From: Hymenopellis radicata
Lineage: Eukaryota; Basidiomycota; Agaricomycetes; Agaricales; Physalacriaceae
Length of the DNA stretch: 53,183 nt
Assembly: GCA_015501595.1 (NCBI GenBank)
Contig: JADNRX010000368.1
Location: forward strand, 1 to 53,183
Reading direction: 5' to 3'
This document shows positions 1 to 10,800 of the stretch, one piece after another; position 1 is the first letter of the stretch, and the number at the start of each line of letters is the position of its first letter. The notes beneath the pieces are model-generated. The model had not been told where the DNA came from. It saw nothing but the letters and a program-made list of their open reading frames with translations, and searched no databases. The translations under genes were made by a program, and so were the position numbers.

Positions 1-151
1 ACGCCTATAGTGGTTCTAGTTAGTAGTATATTCTCTCTCCCCATACAAAAACAAAATTCGACATATTCTTACGCTGACTAGGGAGAATAGGTCCTAGTGG
101 CATCACAATATCACGTCTTTGCTGGTGCAGTCAGTCCAAATCGTCTCTGGG

Positions 152-159
152 TATAAAGG
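152..159 (+). promoter_or_regulatory. TATA box (TATAAAGG)
   Basis: A TATAAAGG motif lies about 83 bases upstream of an ATG at 242 in a pyrimidine-rich leader. It is the only promoter-like element seen for the short exon that follows. Placement fits a fungal core promoter, but the downstream gene is not resolved. Confidence 0.35.
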
Positions 160-241
160 ACGCTGAGCTCGACACTTTCGTTCCAATCCCTAGCCCCCGC
201 ATTCTCTATCAACTCACTCTTGCATAAGTTAACCCTTTACC

Positions 242-310
242 ATGCCTCCCTTCGCCCAGAAGGCTCTGCCGGACGTTCTCCTCGTCGGGGCCTCAGCCTT
301 CGCTATTCTT
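242..310 (+). other. possible first exon of a small hydrophobic protein, rest not found
   Basis: From the ATG at 242 the reading frame gives a short Pro/Ala/Leu/Val-rich peptide beginning MPPFAQKALPDVLL, with a hydrophobic stretch and a GTATAT donor-like site at about 311. Without splicing it stops within four codons. I could not join it to a convincing second exon in the next 300 bases. It may be the start of a small membrane protein, or a truncated relic beside the broken hydrolase gene. The stretch 320-629 otherwise holds no gene I can support. Confidence 0.25.
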
Positions 311-629
311 GGTATATGTTCCTAGCGAGATGAAGCGTTTCTCGCAGTGTATCATTATGAGCGCCTAGGATGTTGCAAGCTGCACGCATCTTAACCCTTG
401 CCAATCCTATGCGCAGCCCGAGCCCACGTACATGTATTTTCTTTTCTTTCGATTCTCACCCAAGTAGGTTCTAACAACGATCCAAGTTTAGAAGCATTAT
501 CCATCACGTCTGACGCTCGACGAATGCGGGTTCTTCTCCCGCACCTATCTATAAAAATGTGTGCTGACGTGTGACCCCACCAATCATTTAAATGTGCGTC
601 CGCCGTACCAAAAGTAGCGCCTATGCAAC

Positions 630-2310
630 ATGTTCGCCTCGTGTCCCTCAGCTTGTCTTCTCTACATCTCCATGCGCTCCACGGCTCGTATCTCGAACAT
701 CGCCGGCACAACCACCAAGGACGAGCTCCTTGAGTTCCTGAAGTCGAAAGGCCTTGCGCGTTCTCCAGGGCAGCGCGTATCCTATACCAAGGCGGGCGAT
801 GGGAAGGGAATTGCCATCGCGTCGTTCGACAATGAGGCAGCGTACAAGAAGGCGTTGGCACTCCCTCGTGCAGAACGGCACCTGAATGAGGTGGACGTTA
901 CCATCGACGACGACTTTAATGGGTTTACAACTCTGGCAGAGGGCTCACAAATCGAGTGAGTGGTGCTGATACAATTCACATCTCTCGTGACTCATTCTGC
1001 AGCATCGTCGCATTGCATGGTCTGAACGGCCACGCATTTCGGTCATGGGAGTTCCACGGAGAGAACGGAGAGAACTTCATGTGGTTGCGCGATAGCCTGC
1101 CGGAGCAACTCCCGGGTGCTCGCATCATGACCTATGGCTACAATGCGAATGTTCTATCGGATGTCTCGACGGGGAGACTGAGGACGTTCGCGGAGACGTT
1201 TCTGGAGCGCCTTTACCAGGTCCGGGCCAGCTCTGAGGTACGAGCTTCCAACTTGATACCGACTAGCAATTACAGCCTGAGACAGGCCCATGACCGACCA
1301 CTCATCCTCATTGCACATTCCATGGGCGGGCTTGTCGTTAAACAGGCGCGCTGCACTATACTTTTCCTGTGGTTTTGACTCATTACATCTCACACCAGGC
1401 CCTAATCCTCGCCAACACAAGAGCCGACAGCCGCTTTAGCTCAATCCTCAACTCCGTCACTGGTATTGTCTTCGTCGGCACGCCACACTCAGGAGGAAAC
1501 GGTGTCGATACGGCGCAATTCGTAGCCAACCTCGTGCGCGTATTCAACGTCGAGGTTCGAGGCGACCTTGTCAAATCCCTCGACCCGCGTTCTATGGTCC
1601 TGTTCGACCTGACGGACGACTTCAGGCAACTCATCGCTGCGAAAGGAATTGAAATCGCCACGCTGTTTGAAATCAAGAAAACACCACTGGGTCTCCTCTC
1701 TGCCAACTTCTCCCCCTTCGGACGCAAGTGGGTACGAACTCATACCTGCCACTGCCATGCTTGTTTGATCCTCATTCGAAAAACTGTAGATCGTCGAAGA
1801 GCGCTCCGCAATCCTCGGCGTCGCTGGGGAGCGCAAAGTGGCGATCAATGCCACCCACGCCCATCCGCAGTTCCACGGACAGTTCGCTTGTGAGCACTGT
1901 CGAGGTCCTCAAAGAGTTCTGCAAGGCTTCCTTACCCTTCATTACGTTCAAGCAAGCCAGCGCACAGCCTCGGCCACCAGAGGATCTGAAGTATGTCAGC
2001 CTCGCCGATCCCGACAAACTCGATGACAGCGCAAAATATCCCGTGCTTGTGCTGGGAGAGTATACCTATTGGGGTATGTAAGGTCTCATTCTCTTAGATT
2101 ACAAGGTGCTCTGACGCCTGATAGCCCTCAGCCACGTAGACAACCGCTACGGCATGACCATTTTAGTGGGTAAAGTCTGGAGCCCGCTATGTGTGCCGCA
2201 TAGAATACGACGAGAGCCTACGTCACGTTTCTTTCTTCGGCCAAGAAAACTTAGCAGTCGTGTGTTCTTTGGCTGAGTTGAGAGTGAGGGGTTCAAGAGT
2301 TTATATGTAA
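630..2310 (+). pseudogene. RRM-like plus alpha/beta-hydrolase (SERAC1/LipA-like) protein, broken
   Basis: Translation begins at 630 or 672. The first exon encodes an RRM-like fold (ARISNIAGTT...GIAIASFDNEAAYKKA). Intron 956-1002 leads into an alpha/beta-hydrolase: HGLNGH near the start, the nucleophile elbow AHSMGG at 1315-1330, then FVGTPHSGG at 1471-1497, as in SERAC1/DUF676-type esterases. Intron 1346-1398 appears to start with GC rather than GT; intron 1732-1789 is canonical. After INATHA (about 1845-1859) the frame shifts: homologous-looking sequence continues one frame on (TDSSLVSTVEVLK). A further intron (about 2074-2121) joins a beta-rich tail, LSHVDNRYGM, and a second frame change leads to KSGARYVCRIEYDE and a stop at 2308. 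Two frame breaks make a remnant likely. The family's usual role is lipid or ester hydrolysis; the substrate is unknown. Confidence 0.6.
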
Positions 2311-2856
2311 TGGTACTAATCCGGCGGAAGGAGGTAGTAATATGTACCCATCATGTCATGTCTGATGCTCTACGTTGAATGCCGTTTGACGGCCAGCGTG
2401 TATAGTGCCTTCAGATTGTCTGCCCAGGATAGAAGTCTGACGCTCTATCCGATTAAGCTAGGCGGGCGATATCATTGTGTGGCGGTAAGAAATTCCGATC
2501 GGCGAGGGAGATAAATGTACAATGTGTTGTGTCGACGGAATTGAACGGCACATGTCGAACTGAAGGACTTTGAGAACAAGGATGACGGTTGATGATACTC
2601 AGCGTCGCCAGTGTACGTGCACTCCGCTGTCTTTGTGGTCAGAGTTGAAGAGAGACGTACGCAACTTCACAGCTGCAGTATCAATTTAAGATAACTTCGA
2701 AGACGCATGGGCATAGGAGACAGAATCAGGCCTGGTGTTCGAAAGCGCTCGTGTTCACGTTTGTCTAAATTATTTCAAATTGAAATTGCGGGATCGCCAC
2801 GAACACGTGACACGCCTCTCTTTCATTTTGCCCTCATCCAACTCATCCAGAGCAAC
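2311..2856. other. intergenic stretch with the half tRNA
   Basis: Apart from the minus-strand half tRNA-Arg, I see no gene here. The last 150 bases are the presumed promoter and leader of the MYND gene; reading frames run through it but show no recognisable protein before the ATG at 2857. Confidence 0.4.
2408..2467 (-). tRNA. 5' half of an intron-containing tRNA-Arg(TCT), T arm missing
   Basis: Read on the minus strand from 2467: a 7-base acceptor half (GCCCGCC), a D arm (GCTTAATCGGATAGAGC), then an anticodon stem TCAGA/TCTGA enclosing CTTCTA with anticodon TCT, interrupted by a 13-base intron after position 37. This is the usual layout of a fungal tRNA-Arg(UCU). Downstream, where a GGTTCGA-type T arm and the complementary 3' acceptor strand should follow, the sequence is unrelated (a GCCGT/ACGGC hairpin). 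It is therefore a truncated tRNA gene or an insertion-generated half tRNA, not a functional gene. Confidence 0.6.
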
Positions 2857-4815
2857 ATGGACATGGATGCCCTACTTGATGCCATTGCCTCGACGTACAC
2901 AGACGAGCTTGACGGGGCCATCGACAACGACACGTTTGACATTGACGAGTACATCAACTCCAATTGGGTCATCCTCAACGGGTTCCAGTTCTGCAAAGAC
3001 CACGGAAACGAATATTGCACCAAGTGCGAGGGTGATACGCGGCTCTTAAACAACGAGGAATTACCCAAATCTACATACAAAAGGCTGAAGAAGTCTATCT
3101 GGGCTGGGATAGATCCCCGTGTACGTTTCTTTAATGGCTTTGAACGAGGCTGTCTCATTTTCACTGAATCTTATGGCAGAAACGACCTCCGATACGCGAC
3201 GTATATGCGCGGTTCAAACCCATTCCCACTGGCGAAATTCACCCATTCCGGAGATCCGAGTTCTACGCCTGCGAGACTCACCGCGACATTGACTGTGCAA
3301 AGTGTTTCAATTGGGCGGAGATCTTGCAAGAGAAGGCGCAGAAGGAGGGCACGGTAGCGGATCGAGGGCAGATTCTTGGTCTCCTGAAGTTGATGGGGAT
3401 AGAGTTGTCGCCAAACACCAAGATGAAAGACAACGTGTTGGAAAAGAAGCTGAGTGGCGCACTTACAGCCTCGCAATCCCTGTCCTCCTTTGCGCCTTCT
3501 TCGATAAATCCTTTGGAGCTCACGTTATGGACGGTAAGAGCTCTGAATTCAGACTAACTCTGTTCGACGAACTCACAGTACTTTAGGGCACTGGCAAGGC
3601 TTCAGCATTTGAAGCTATGTGTCGTACGAGCATGACCGAATCGTTACGCGTCTATGAAAACAAAGTGGCTGGAAAGCCAGACCCGTTTCCTTTGTATGAA
3701 AGCGCCTTCATGGATGCTCGCCAGACATGCAGACATTTCGCGTATCATTTCGTAGCTGGCCGAAAGTCCTTGGTTATGAAAGACGAGGGCGACTCGCAAG
3801 CCATCTGTATTCGCCTAAGTGATTAAAAATGTTGATCCGGGGTCTTCTAAGCACTCGACAGCTGTTGGAAATATACAAGTTGGATAAAGACACGCCTTTG
3901 ATCTCTCTCATATATGAAACCGCAACATTTAACGAGCCAAACGGACCTAGGAACACTCTCGACTTCATTTTCCATCTTGCTGACTCTGGCGGTGTCCCCC
4001 AAATCAATGCGACTGTCGAGGAGCAAGCTCTGTTCCGTAAACTTCTAGCGGAGAACTCACGTCGTGTATCGGTCTCCTTCAAACCAAAGAAGGAAAGTTA
4101 CGAGGAAACGTTCAAGCCGTCGTTCGTCGTGCCCATCGGTCCTATCAGTCAGATTGACATCGGCAGACTCACCTATAATACTGGCTGCGAGATATGTGGT
4201 AACAAGACGACCAGCCGCTGCTCGCAGTGTCAGTCTGCATCGTATTGCGGATCAGGTGCCGTTCTGTCTCTGTCCTAAATACCTCTACCTTCTCACTCGC
4301 CATGACTTCTAGTCTGCCAAAAGGCGCACTGGCCAGAGCACAAGGCCATGTGCAAGTCCTTGAAAGGTGGAACCTGGCAGACGATCAAGTTCCATACAAA
4401 CATCCGCGTTGACGGCCAGCTTCTGACGTGCGCGCATATAAACCACCACGGGCCGGTCGGTTATACCATTGAAGCTAAATCAGACCAGATAGAGGTTCCT
4501 GTGAACGTCCACGGGGAGCAGGCATTTCTCATCAAGCTGCAGCGACGTTTGTCTGAGCAAGAGATGACCTTGCCTTTCGTTTCCCCGGAATCAAGAAAGG
4601 CCGACGGGTACCAGTCGATTCTGGTGTACGATAGACAACACAGCTTTCGTGCGCACATTTGGGATTTTACGAATGTTGGGGTTTATGAGAAGGTTCTTGG
4701 GCATATATGGGCTGAGGAGAATCAGAAGAAGATGTATAGGTGGGCGAAGAGGGTTGGGGATCATGAGTTGAGTGTTTGTTTAGATCGTTCACCAGTACCG
4801 GTTCCTACTTGGTAG
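2857..4815 (+). CDS. MYND-type zinc finger protein (one frameshift)
   Basis: Starts at ATG 2857 (MDMDALLDAIASTYTDEL). The N-terminal part has a Cys/His-rich stretch (FCKDHGNEYCTKC), an acidic region and a second CETHRDIDCAKC motif. Introns lie at 3121-3179 and 3534-3586. A MYND finger follows at about 4185-4355: CEICGNKTTSRCSQC and then, across an intron at about 4257-4312, YCGSVCQKAHWPEHKAMC, giving the full set of Cys/His ligands. The C-terminal 150 residues have no known domain. MYND fingers bind proline-rich partner peptides, so a protein-protein interaction role is inferred. Between 3815 and 3835 the frame changes by one missing base. The gene is followed directly by a decayed copy of its own N-terminal half. 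Confidence 0.65.
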
Positions 4816-4849
4816 GCAGGAGTAAGTAAACCTGCGGAACGACACCATA

Positions 4850-5262
4850 GAAACGATCATCATAAATGGGTTTCAGTTTTTGCAAAGATCACGGAAACGA
4901 GGCTGTACTCATGCGAAGGCGACGCGCTGAATAACAACGACGCACTCCCGAAGAATCTCGAAAAAGGACTGTCTGGGCTGGGATAAGTCCGCTTGTATGT
5001 ATTTTCTGTCTGATTGCACATTTACAGACCGGTTTGACAGAGCCGTCCACCGATAAACAAAATCTACAAAAAGTATAAACCGATCCCCACTGGAGAACTC
5101 CATACGAAGACGGTAAGTAGATTTTTCATTCCATGACTGTAGTACTTAAGCAAGTTCACTTTCTATCAGGGAACGGGCAAAATGTCAGCATCTGAAGCGA
5201 TGAACCGCGCCCGGGTAACAGAAACGCTACGCACCCAGGAGTCGAACCGCTCAGTCCGAATC
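4850..5262 (+). pseudogene. decayed partial copy of the upstream MYND gene
   Basis: The sequence from about 4865 parallels 2980-3125 of the intact-looking neighbour: GGGTTTCAGTTTTTGCAAAG against GGGTTCCAGTTCTGCAAAG, then the AACGACG.ACTCCCGAAG and GTCTGGGCTGGGATA blocks. 5040-5105 matches the second exon (CCGATAAACAAAATCTACAA; CCCCACTGG.GAA), then jumps to the GACGGTAAG donor and the GGAACGGGCAAAATGTCAGC exon that correspond to 3530-3620. The middle of the second exon is deleted and the frame is broken repeatedly. It is a tandem duplicate that lost its C-terminal MYND part. Sequence after about 5262 belongs to the F-box 3' flank. Confidence 0.7.
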
Positions 5263-5294
5263 GTATAGATAGAAACATGCTTGAGTCAGCATAT

Positions 5295-5477
5295 GCGAAC
5301 TATTGGACAGGAAGACGCTGAAGACGCGAATTTGGGCTGGAAGTCGGGCCGATCCACTGAGTTCTCGTTGAACGCGACGGAATGCCAGAGTCATGTGGGA
5401 ACAACTGCACAACGCGTTTAGAAAATCCTAGTGTACTATTGCGCATATAGCTATGTGCCCATAATATCATTTCTCTC
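5295..5477 (-). repeat. conserved 3' flank of F-box copy A
   Basis: On the minus strand this stretch, downstream of the stop codon, matches the 3' flank of copy C (51339-51520) and more loosely those of B (17070-17215) and D. Shared blocks include ATTTCTCTCTCAA, GGGCTGGAAGTCGGGCC and ATTGGACAGGAAGACGCTG. The duplication therefore includes non-coding DNA beyond the gene. The match ends near 5295, where the MYND relic region begins. Confidence 0.7.
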
Positions 5478-6788
5478 TCAATTCGACGTGACATATCTGA
5501 TCTCAACATTCCTATTCAACCTCTTCCCAACATGCTTGTGCAACCACGGCTTCGCATCCTCCAAATCCTCCTCCTGGATGGTCCCGTCAAACGACAGCAC
5601 CTCCAGAGCCGAATAACCTGCACCATTCAGTGTCAGCACGATGTTCTCCCAATCAATCATCTCAAGATCAGCCACCTCCTCCATCGACACATGAAATCGA
5701 ATCTCCTTGAGACAAGGAGAATTGAGGTTCGCAAGGATAGACGGGACGTGCTTCGCTGATAACCCGCGTCCCAGGAAAGTTGAGTCAATCGTTAGGAGAC
5801 CGAATCGAAGAGTCTCCAACTTGGTGAGAGTCGTCAAGTCAGCGACGCGACAGAATGCATCTTGGTGCAATCAGAGTGTGCACAAAGACCCGGTGATGTC
5901 ACACATACCTTGCCCATCCGCTATGTCGCACGATGAATCCAAGAAGTTGATTGCTAGACTAGTAATCGACTGGCCAATGTCATACAGAAAGCGGGCAACA
6001 TGATGCGCGTTTTGTTTACTGATGCTTCGCAATTCAACTGTGGGGACCGTGATCGAGCCTGGTCTCGGACAAAGCCATGTCACGAACTCGGCGCTGAGCG
6101 CAATCCCGTAGTCTAGAGATAAAGACTGCAGAATTCGCGATGGCGGTGTCGTGATGACTATGTCATCGCCCTGAGCCTGAGGGGCACCATCCCCGACGTC
6201 GTTGTCCAGGTATATATATGTTAGCGCAAGACTCTCTAAATTCGTACAACGAGAGACGAGCTCCGTCATACGGCTGACCCTGTCAAAGTGCGTAGACTTC
6301 ATTTCCAAGCGCTTCAGCTGCGGACCAAAAAGCGGCAGACCCGCCCTCCATTCCTCTTCGGCCACGTTGGTGAAATGCGCTTGATATATGGATACGTCCT
6401 CGACGTGCGGTAGGAGCGCAAGTTGGGGGAGAACACTGTTGATCCAAAACCTCTCGGCAGGGTTCCGGTTGTAGCTTTCCTGAAGGCTCAGCCGGCGGAC
6501 GTGTGAGCGGAACGTACACAGTGGATGCGCGACGAGCGCGCCGAACGTGAGACCGATAGTTCGGTCGTAGTAATTGGGGATATGTACGGTCTCGAAGGTG
6601 TGCAGTCGCGTGCGGGGGAGCCATGATCGACAGACTAAGGAGCAGCGGAGGAGGGTTTTTACTGGTTTGTTCGAATCTGTCTGCAAGCTATCGTCCAGGG
6701 CGTAGTAATTAGACTCCGCTTCTCTGTCGAGGATATGGACGTGGTCCAAGATGGTGTCAAATATCTCTGGCGGAAAGATGTCAGCCAT
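5478..6788 (-). CDS. F-box protein, copy A (intact)
   Basis: Minus-strand gene of two exons, 6788-5909 and 5860-5478, joined by a 48-base intron (5861-5908) with GTATGT and AAG ends; the joined frame is 420 codons. It opens with a Kozak-like ACCACCATGG and MADIFPPEIFDTILDHV, then LLRCSLVCRSWLPRTRLHTF: the F-box pattern (P-x-E-I...I-L-D...C-x-L-V-C-R-x-W). The rest is leucine-patterned (LTTLTKLETLRFG, LTLNGAGYSALEVLSF), resembling degenerate LRRs of Agaricomycete F-box proteins. By family, it would recruit substrates to an SCF (Skp1-Cul1) ubiquitin ligase; the substrate is unknown. Its closest relative in the window is copy D, of the same length when D's two missing bases are allowed for. Confidence 0.8.
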
Positions 6789-7824
6789 GGTGGTGGTCAC
6801 TGTTAAGGTTAGTCTCGGAACCCGACTTTATAGGGATGTGAAGACAGTCGTTCACCTCTACTATAAAAGAGGAAGACGCCGAAGAAGCGAATTCGGGCTG
6901 GACTGCATCGTCCGATCTCCGGTCCGGCAAGCCGACTTTGACTCATCAATCCCGCTGACTCTCTTTGATCTTTTCTTTTTGGTTTGTTCTTCGATTTCTT
7001 TAGACGACTTCGCCTTCAGAACGCGTAAGCCCTTCAAGAAGCTACACCCCCGCGAAAAGGCACCTGGAATGGGCCCGGTCATTGCGGAGGATGGAATTAA
7101 ACGTTGCGCTGTCTGCTGGCGCGTAACACTGAGGTATGTTCACCTGTGTTGAATTATTGCACGGGGTTTTTGACCCCGACGTTCGTGTAGATATTCTACA
7201 GATTTTACATGACCACACTTGTATCACCGTCGCATTCTTTTCCTCGCGATTGACACCTCCTTTGGACGCGCATCCACTTTTCGACTCGGCCCCAGGTCTC
7301 CTTCGCCTGGTGCATACCCGACCTTTATTTGGTCGTTTTCATCCTCGTGCTCATTTGCCGCAGCCGCTACTATACAACGGGACGACTTCGTTAACTGCTT
7401 CCACCACTACAACCGTTATTGCAGGTTGGTCTGACAGTCGACTGGATTTCCTTAGATCAGTCAGGGAGGCATTCAAACCACCTCAGCATGTCGCTCTCCA
7501 TCGGCCTCGAACCGCTAGGGTCTAGACACAGCTGTCGTTGTGCGCGCGTCTTAGACGCCAACTTTTGCCCCCGTCGTCGCCATTTGGCAGGCGGATCCGT
7601 CCCAGTTGTTCCAGAAGACTTTGAAGGTTAGTCATTTCTATAGGCCCTTGATTCATGTCTGTGCAGACCTATGTCCGGATTCAGACATAGGACAACAGGG
7701 GCTTCGGGCCGGCCATTGATGATGAAGGATGTAGTACTACGTAATACAATGTGTTGATAGCGCATCGTCCGCGACGACGACGACGAATACAGCACTTTAC
7801 ATTTAACCCCAGTCCTTTACTCTC
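6789..7824. other. transposase-gene 5' flank with an F-box flank relic
   Basis: Near 6789-6805 is the GGTCACTGTTAAGG block that also sits upstream of F-box copies B, C and D. At 6869-6925 is a relic resembling the F-box 3' flank (GGAAGACGCCGAAG...TTCGGGCTGGA). A perfect 8-base inverted repeat with an 8-base loop lies at 7668-7691 (CCTATGTC/GACATAGG). Reading frames around 7136-7525 are pyrimidine-rich and look non-coding. No further gene is supported. Confidence 0.4.
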
Positions 7825-10800
7825 ATGCCCACTCCGGAGCCTCCCGCTGGCAAGAAATGGAAAAATGGCCGTCTCGTCAATGCCAACTGGGGCGGACGGC
7901 GCGGTGGATCTGGCCGAAAAGGAGCAGCCGCGAGCACGGTGGAACAGACACCGTTAGCGACTATGGCAGGAGCACAGGCCTCTAATCTGACACCAGATAC
8001 ACGTACTGCGCCGTCGTTTAACGCGCCAGGCGCCTCTCAACCTCGACATCGCCCTTCTCAAGGCCAACGATCACACACATCTTCATTCTTTTTGCCCCGC
8101 GACATGCGCCAACCTGTTCCGGCGGGCGAGCAAAATAATAATGGATCCTCTGGGCACCATTCTCTCCCTTCACAGGATGCACAGAGTGTTCGGATGGGTG
8201 CGTTATCAACAAGTAGCTCATTCTGTTTCGTTTGACATGAATATTCAGATTTGCCGCGCACCAACGCTAGCACGCTCTCTCGAGACGAGCTTATTTAACT
8301 TCAAGACAATATTAATTTCATTCAAGAGAATGATGAGTACGGTGATATCGCGTCCGGACACACAGAGATCGACGACAGCTTGGTTGACGAGATATGTCGC
8401 GGCACCGACACCGATACAGCCAATACTGCTGAAGCAGAGACAGAGGCCTCTGAAGCGAAAGGCAAATCGCCTCTTTCCGAGTATCTCCTTGCTTCGAAGA
8501 ATCGTATTGTCGCAGAAATTAAAAAGTACGGCCAACCTTTGTGCTACAAGAACGGTCACTTCTTCGACCGTCCTATGCACCCCGTATTCGCTCTTCACCA
8601 CGACGCGACAGAAAGCTTCGGACCTGCTAAGCTTTACCATCGAGACATCTTCGTCTGGCTACCACATCTGCTACCGAAGCGCCCAGAACGATTCGTATGC
8701 ATCTGTGGCAAGCACCTCACGCTACGAGGTACGCCGTTTCTTGTATTATCTCATGTATTGGATGGATTCTAATCAATCACTAGGATATAATGATAATCCT
8801 GTTGCACGCCGTGTTCGAAGATTTCCGGTTGACTATTTCCTTCTCACCAATCGGTTTTGCTGTGACCACAAACGTGCCGATAACCCGGGCTGTGGCGCCA
8901 GTTTTCAAGGCACAAATCCGCATATTATCAGTCAGCTACCACGCTTCGTGCAAGAGGCATTTCCAGGTGAAATTCATAATCGCTCTGACAGAATTCACAA
9001 CACTGACACATATACAAGCATTTATTTCGACGCGAGGAGCAATGGACAAGCAGATGATGTGGGAGTTCAACACCGGAATAGTGAGACGCCTGGGACCATC
9101 TCCTTTTGCAGAGCTTGTTTGTGAACTGCAGTCTCGCTTTCACGCCCAAAATGAGCTTATGTACTATGCCGCCGCGCTACACTTCGGTCTTCATGGGGAG
9201 GATCAGGTTCCCGCTTTCTCTTGGTTTGATGACCCCGATGGCTTCGCGGGCTCTCCACCCTCAACCTCTTATTTGAAGGCCATGTATACAGACTATATTG
9301 GCGCACATCGTATCTATATGGACCGTGTTCAGGCCACACTGCCCTTAGATATAGCAAAGGGTGATCATACGTTCGACGTTCGTTCATTGTTTCTTTCTCG
9401 AATCTTGCTGCTGACGAGAGGAATCTAGGTGCTGAAATATATGGGTGGGGTGAAAGGCGAGAAGATATGGAAGGCTGCGTACAACCTCGTGAATCAGTTC
9501 GAGGAGGTCAGAGCAGAGAGCTTGACATTAACCAAGTCCATGTTGTTTCTGCGTGAGATGCTTGAAAAGGTTCAAGTTAGTCTCAAAGCTGTCGGACATC
9601 GTCCGACTGCACTACTTTATACAGATTCACCCCAGCGTAAGTTTATCTATAGTTCTGTTTGTTAAAGGTTTCACCTGTATCAGTTGAACAAGGCTTCCAC
9701 GAAACCATCATGGCATCACTTGCTGAGAACGTTCAGCATGTCACCAAATGGACAGATCTTCCGCCGCTACAGAAATCATCAGTCGAGAACGGACTTGTAT
9801 ACAGCTTTAGTGAAGACTCGATGATGATTGAAGACTTAGCGGCCGACATTCTCGAAGAGGCGAGCAAGCTTCCACCGACTAGTGTCTACGTTGTAGCTCT
9901 AGGCATCAAGTTTCACTTCACGTCAGAGCGAGTACCTCAGCTTGACGTTATCCAGATACGAACACAAAGTCGTGTGCTCGTACTGCAGGTATGTGCTCTC
10001 CAACCTATATTTTACGCTGTGCATTAAGAGATGATTCAGGTTTCGGCACTGAATGCCCGCAGTCACTTCGTTCCCTCACTTAAGGCGATTTTCACAAGTC
10101 CCTCGATCATCAAAGTTGGCTTTCAGATTCAACAAACCCTCTCCACGATTGCAGATGCTCTGTCGCTCGATGATCTTAAGCGTACAGCACAGCGGAGCTC
10201 AAATCCTGTCTTTGTTGATATGGGTCAGTTTGCAAAGCTTGCTGGTATCATTGAGGATCCACAGATGACACTTCACGGTCTTGTTGGTGCAGTCCTTTCA
10301 AAGTCCTTCATTCCTCGCTCGTCCGACACATGGTTCGACACTCTAGATATGTCTTCCGTTGACTCTTTATACCTAGAGACAGATTGTGTGTGGCAGCTGT
10401 GGTCATCATTGTCTATGCACGAGTCTGTGGGCCTCAGACTTCAACCAGATCAAGTGAAGACACATGGTCAGCTTGTCACGCTTGTACACGGCTGCAAGGC
10501 CGTCGCTCGAGGCTCTGTTGAAGGACATCATCCCGGATATCTTGATGCCGCCATGGCTGACGGAGAGACACGTCGAATCAATATTACTGCTAGTCGCTCT
10601 CTCATTCGGATTACCGAGGTTCTTGTTCCGCACGCTCTGCACACTCTGCACCATCAGACCATTGAATGGATATTCACTCATGGCAAACAAGCTGTTGTTA
10701 CCACGAGTCAGCTTCGCTCACGGAACGCGACACCACCTATTCGGGCAGTTGGACTTCCTATGGGGTTTGCTCTTCCTGCTCCCGATAGCTCTACTCTCGC

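Noticed and set aside
2690..2856. Upstream start for the MYND gene at 2707
   Set aside because: The 50 extra residues are basic and unlike the domain that follows, and the decayed copy does not preserve them; ATG 2857 has a better context.
7668..7691. Hairpin as a transcription terminator or small RNA
   Set aside because: A perfect 8-base stem alone is not enough in a fungal genome, and nothing nearby needs a terminator.
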